Shown: in pieces, positions 62,742 through 64,000 of the stretch | Numbering within the stretch: the stretch's first letter is position 1 | Layout of the letters: each line of letters begins with the position of its first letter | Source: Heloderma charlesbogerti | Lineage: Eukaryota > Chordata > Lepidosauria > Squamata > Helodermatidae | Length of the DNA: 64,000 nucleotides | Direction of reading: 5' to 3' | Assembly: GCA_026122225.1 (NCBI GenBank) | Contig: JANEZZ010001676.1 | Coordinates: 62,001-126,000, forward strand | The notes under the pieces: generated by a model | The model's database searches: none | The model's input: only the letters and a program-made list of their open reading frames with translations | What the model was told of the DNA's origin: nothing | Position numbers and translations under genes: made by a program

Positions 62742-63049
62742 ACGGGGGTGCAGAACTTGTTTCAGCCTGAGGGCCAAATTCTATTTTGGAGAAGATTTTG
62801 GGGGCTGCATTCCAAAGGCCAAAGGGGGTAGTGTCAAAATATCAAACATACCAGTATATTTTAGCTTAAAGCTCTTACTGCCAGTCACTAAACTTTAGGA
62901 GAGACATTTCAACCTTTTAGAATGGGGAAAAACTGCACAAAAACCGGGAAATCACAAAACGATTTGTGGTTGGGGGAAAGAGGGCATGGCCACCAGGGGA
63001 ATCCCAGACCACTCGATTGGGACCCCAGGCCTGTGGTTCTGCACCCCTA
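62742..63049 (-). mobile_element. MITE-like element, family M, copy 7, both termini present
   Basis: GGGGGTGCAGAACTTGTTTC at the left and GGCCTGTGGTTCTGCACCCC at the right are inverted repeats. Inside: GGGCCAAATTCTATTTTGGA, GCTTAAAGCTCTTACTGCCA, TTTTAGAATGGGGAAAAACT. The best copy for defining the ends. Confidence 0.8.
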
Positions 63050-63212
63050 TACTAACATCTTTACAACCCTAGGTATTTCCACAAATACATGGCACCTCCA
63101 AGTCTGTATTCCAGGATGTGGTCTCAAAAGTTCCAGTTAAAAATATGAAGACCCTAATCCTCATTGAAGCTACAGAAAGCGTGAAAGCAGCACGTGGGCA
63201 GTATCCAATAAA

Positions 63213-63352
63213 GCAGGGCTGGGCAACTTGTGGCCCTCCAAAGGTTGTTGGCCTACAACTCCCATCAGCCCTAGCTAGCAAAGCCAATGGTGAGGCATGA
63301 TGGGAGTTGGGAGGCCAAAACATTTGGAGGGCCACAAGTTGCCCATCCCTGC
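63213..63352. repeat. foldback element, family F relative, near-perfect arms
   Basis: GCAGGGCTGGGCAACTTGTG, GCCCTCCAAA at the left pairs with TTTGGAGGGCCACAAGTTGC, CCATCCCTGC at the right (one mismatch in the first 28). Inner parts CTACAACTCCCATCAGCCC and TGATGGGAGTTGGGAG also pair. Confidence 0.85.
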
Positions 63353-63394
63353 TATAGACTTGGGAAGCAGATGGGTTTGGAGTGGGACTTTACT

Positions 63395-63462
63395 GTCTTT
63401 TATTTATTTATTTATTTCATTTCTATACCGCCCAATAGCCGAAGCTCTTTTAGGGACATTTA
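63395..63462 (-). mobile_element. L2-type LINE tail, antisense scrap
   Basis: (TTTA)n, TCTATACCGCCCAATAGCCG, AAGCTCTTTTAGGGACA: inverse of an L2 3' end. Confidence 0.7.
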
Positions 63463-64000
63463 TTCTTTACCAGTGTCTACGCCCTAAACTTCTTGGCCCC
63501 ATCTTTTTCTGCCCTTACTCTCCTCTTCTACCTATGTCCTTGCTCTGCCTTTGCTCTCTCTTATTGTGAAGAAACCTGGGAATCTCTGTATTTACTTTGT
63601 GGATGGACATTCACCTGCAGGGATTCTTAAGATTCTAACCAAACTGCAAAGATTCTTAAGATTCTAACTGAAGCTAAAAGGCAGCGCATGCCTGCCCTGG
63701 GGCTGAGTGCTTGTCAGTGTGTACGTCACCTGTAAACATAACGTCTCAAATATCTGGTTCTTCGCGGTAGGACTGGGAACAGAATTTTGGGGCTCAAACG
63801 CCAATTCCCAGGGAAGTCACTTGGGCAAGGGAGTTCCTGCTGGAAGGATAACTGTAACACAGTTCAACACTTCGTTGCTTTGGCAATCAGCTGTGAGCAA
63901 ATCATGCTTTTATTGGGTTGTCCTGACAGGTTGCTTCGTTTCAGGAGGAAACGAAAAAGAGAAGTCTGGACCTGTGCCAGGGCATGGATATAAAGAAAAA

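Larger units (their letters stand above)
58493..64000. other. ZC3H18: upstream ZC3H18 intron (to window end)
   Basis: No further ZC3H18 exon was found to 64000; in particular no Arg/Glu-rich coding sequence on the - strand. Content is the nested CR1/L2, L2 tails, family M and F repeats, and unique sequence at 60780-61150, 61330-62740 and 63465-64000. Confidence 0.6.

Noticed and set aside
63900..64000. Basic frame RRKRKREV as another ZC3H18 exon
   Set aside because: It is on the + strand, opposite to ZC3H18, and no exon pattern fits on the - strand.

Overview
This is vertebrate nuclear DNA, almost certainly from a squamate reptile (lizard or snake). Genes are split by GT/AG introns. About half of the window is interspersed repeats: BovB (RTE), L2, CR1 and L1 LINE pieces, tRNA-derived SINEs, a MIR-like SINE, and many palindromic or inverted-repeat elements. 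Two nearly full-length BovB copies with perfect target-site duplications point to a squamate, because recently active BovB is typical of squamates and not of turtles, crocodilians or birds. I cannot name the species.

Three protein genes are supported, in the same order as on human 16q24: CYBA, IL17C, ZC3H18. The final coding exon of CYBA (p22phox) is on the + strand at 42-236, with a poly(A) signal at 639-644. All of IL17C lies on the - strand between 8887 and 5754 in three coding exons. The first coding exon contributes only the ATG, which is immediately followed by a splice donor. A TATA box and a Rel/NF-kB-type site lie just upstream. The last ten coding exons of ZC3H18, an RNA-processing CCCH zinc-finger protein, lie on the - strand from 58492 down to the stop at 36921. 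All their intron phases agree and they encode 492 residues. The zinc-finger and Arg/Glu-rich parts of ZC3H18 would be beyond position 64000.

Region by region: 0.2-5.7 kb is CYBA 3'UTR and a repeat-bearing intergenic stretch; 5.7-9.1 kb is IL17C; 9.1-36.2 kb is a gene-poor repeat landscape with BovB copy 1 (17.09-20.15 kb), a CpG island without an obvious gene (20.88-21.55 kb), an antisense CR1 (24.2-25.2 kb), a striking nested-palindrome tandem array (25.77-26.19 kb) and a chimeric L2/5S rRNA/CR1 insertion (33.67-33.91 kb); 36.2-58.5 kb is the 3' half of ZC3H18, whose largest intron here carries BovB copy 2 (52.53-55.70 kb); 58.5-64 kb is the next upstream ZC3H18 intron, with an L2 nested inside a CR1.

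The gene set combines a NADPH oxidase subunit, an epithelial cytokine and an RNA-processing factor. They share a conserved neighbourhood, not a pathway. No prokaryotic features, CRISPR arrays, functional tRNA genes or intact autonomous transposons were seen. The most unusual non-genic structures are the palindrome array and the L2-5S-CR1 chimera.
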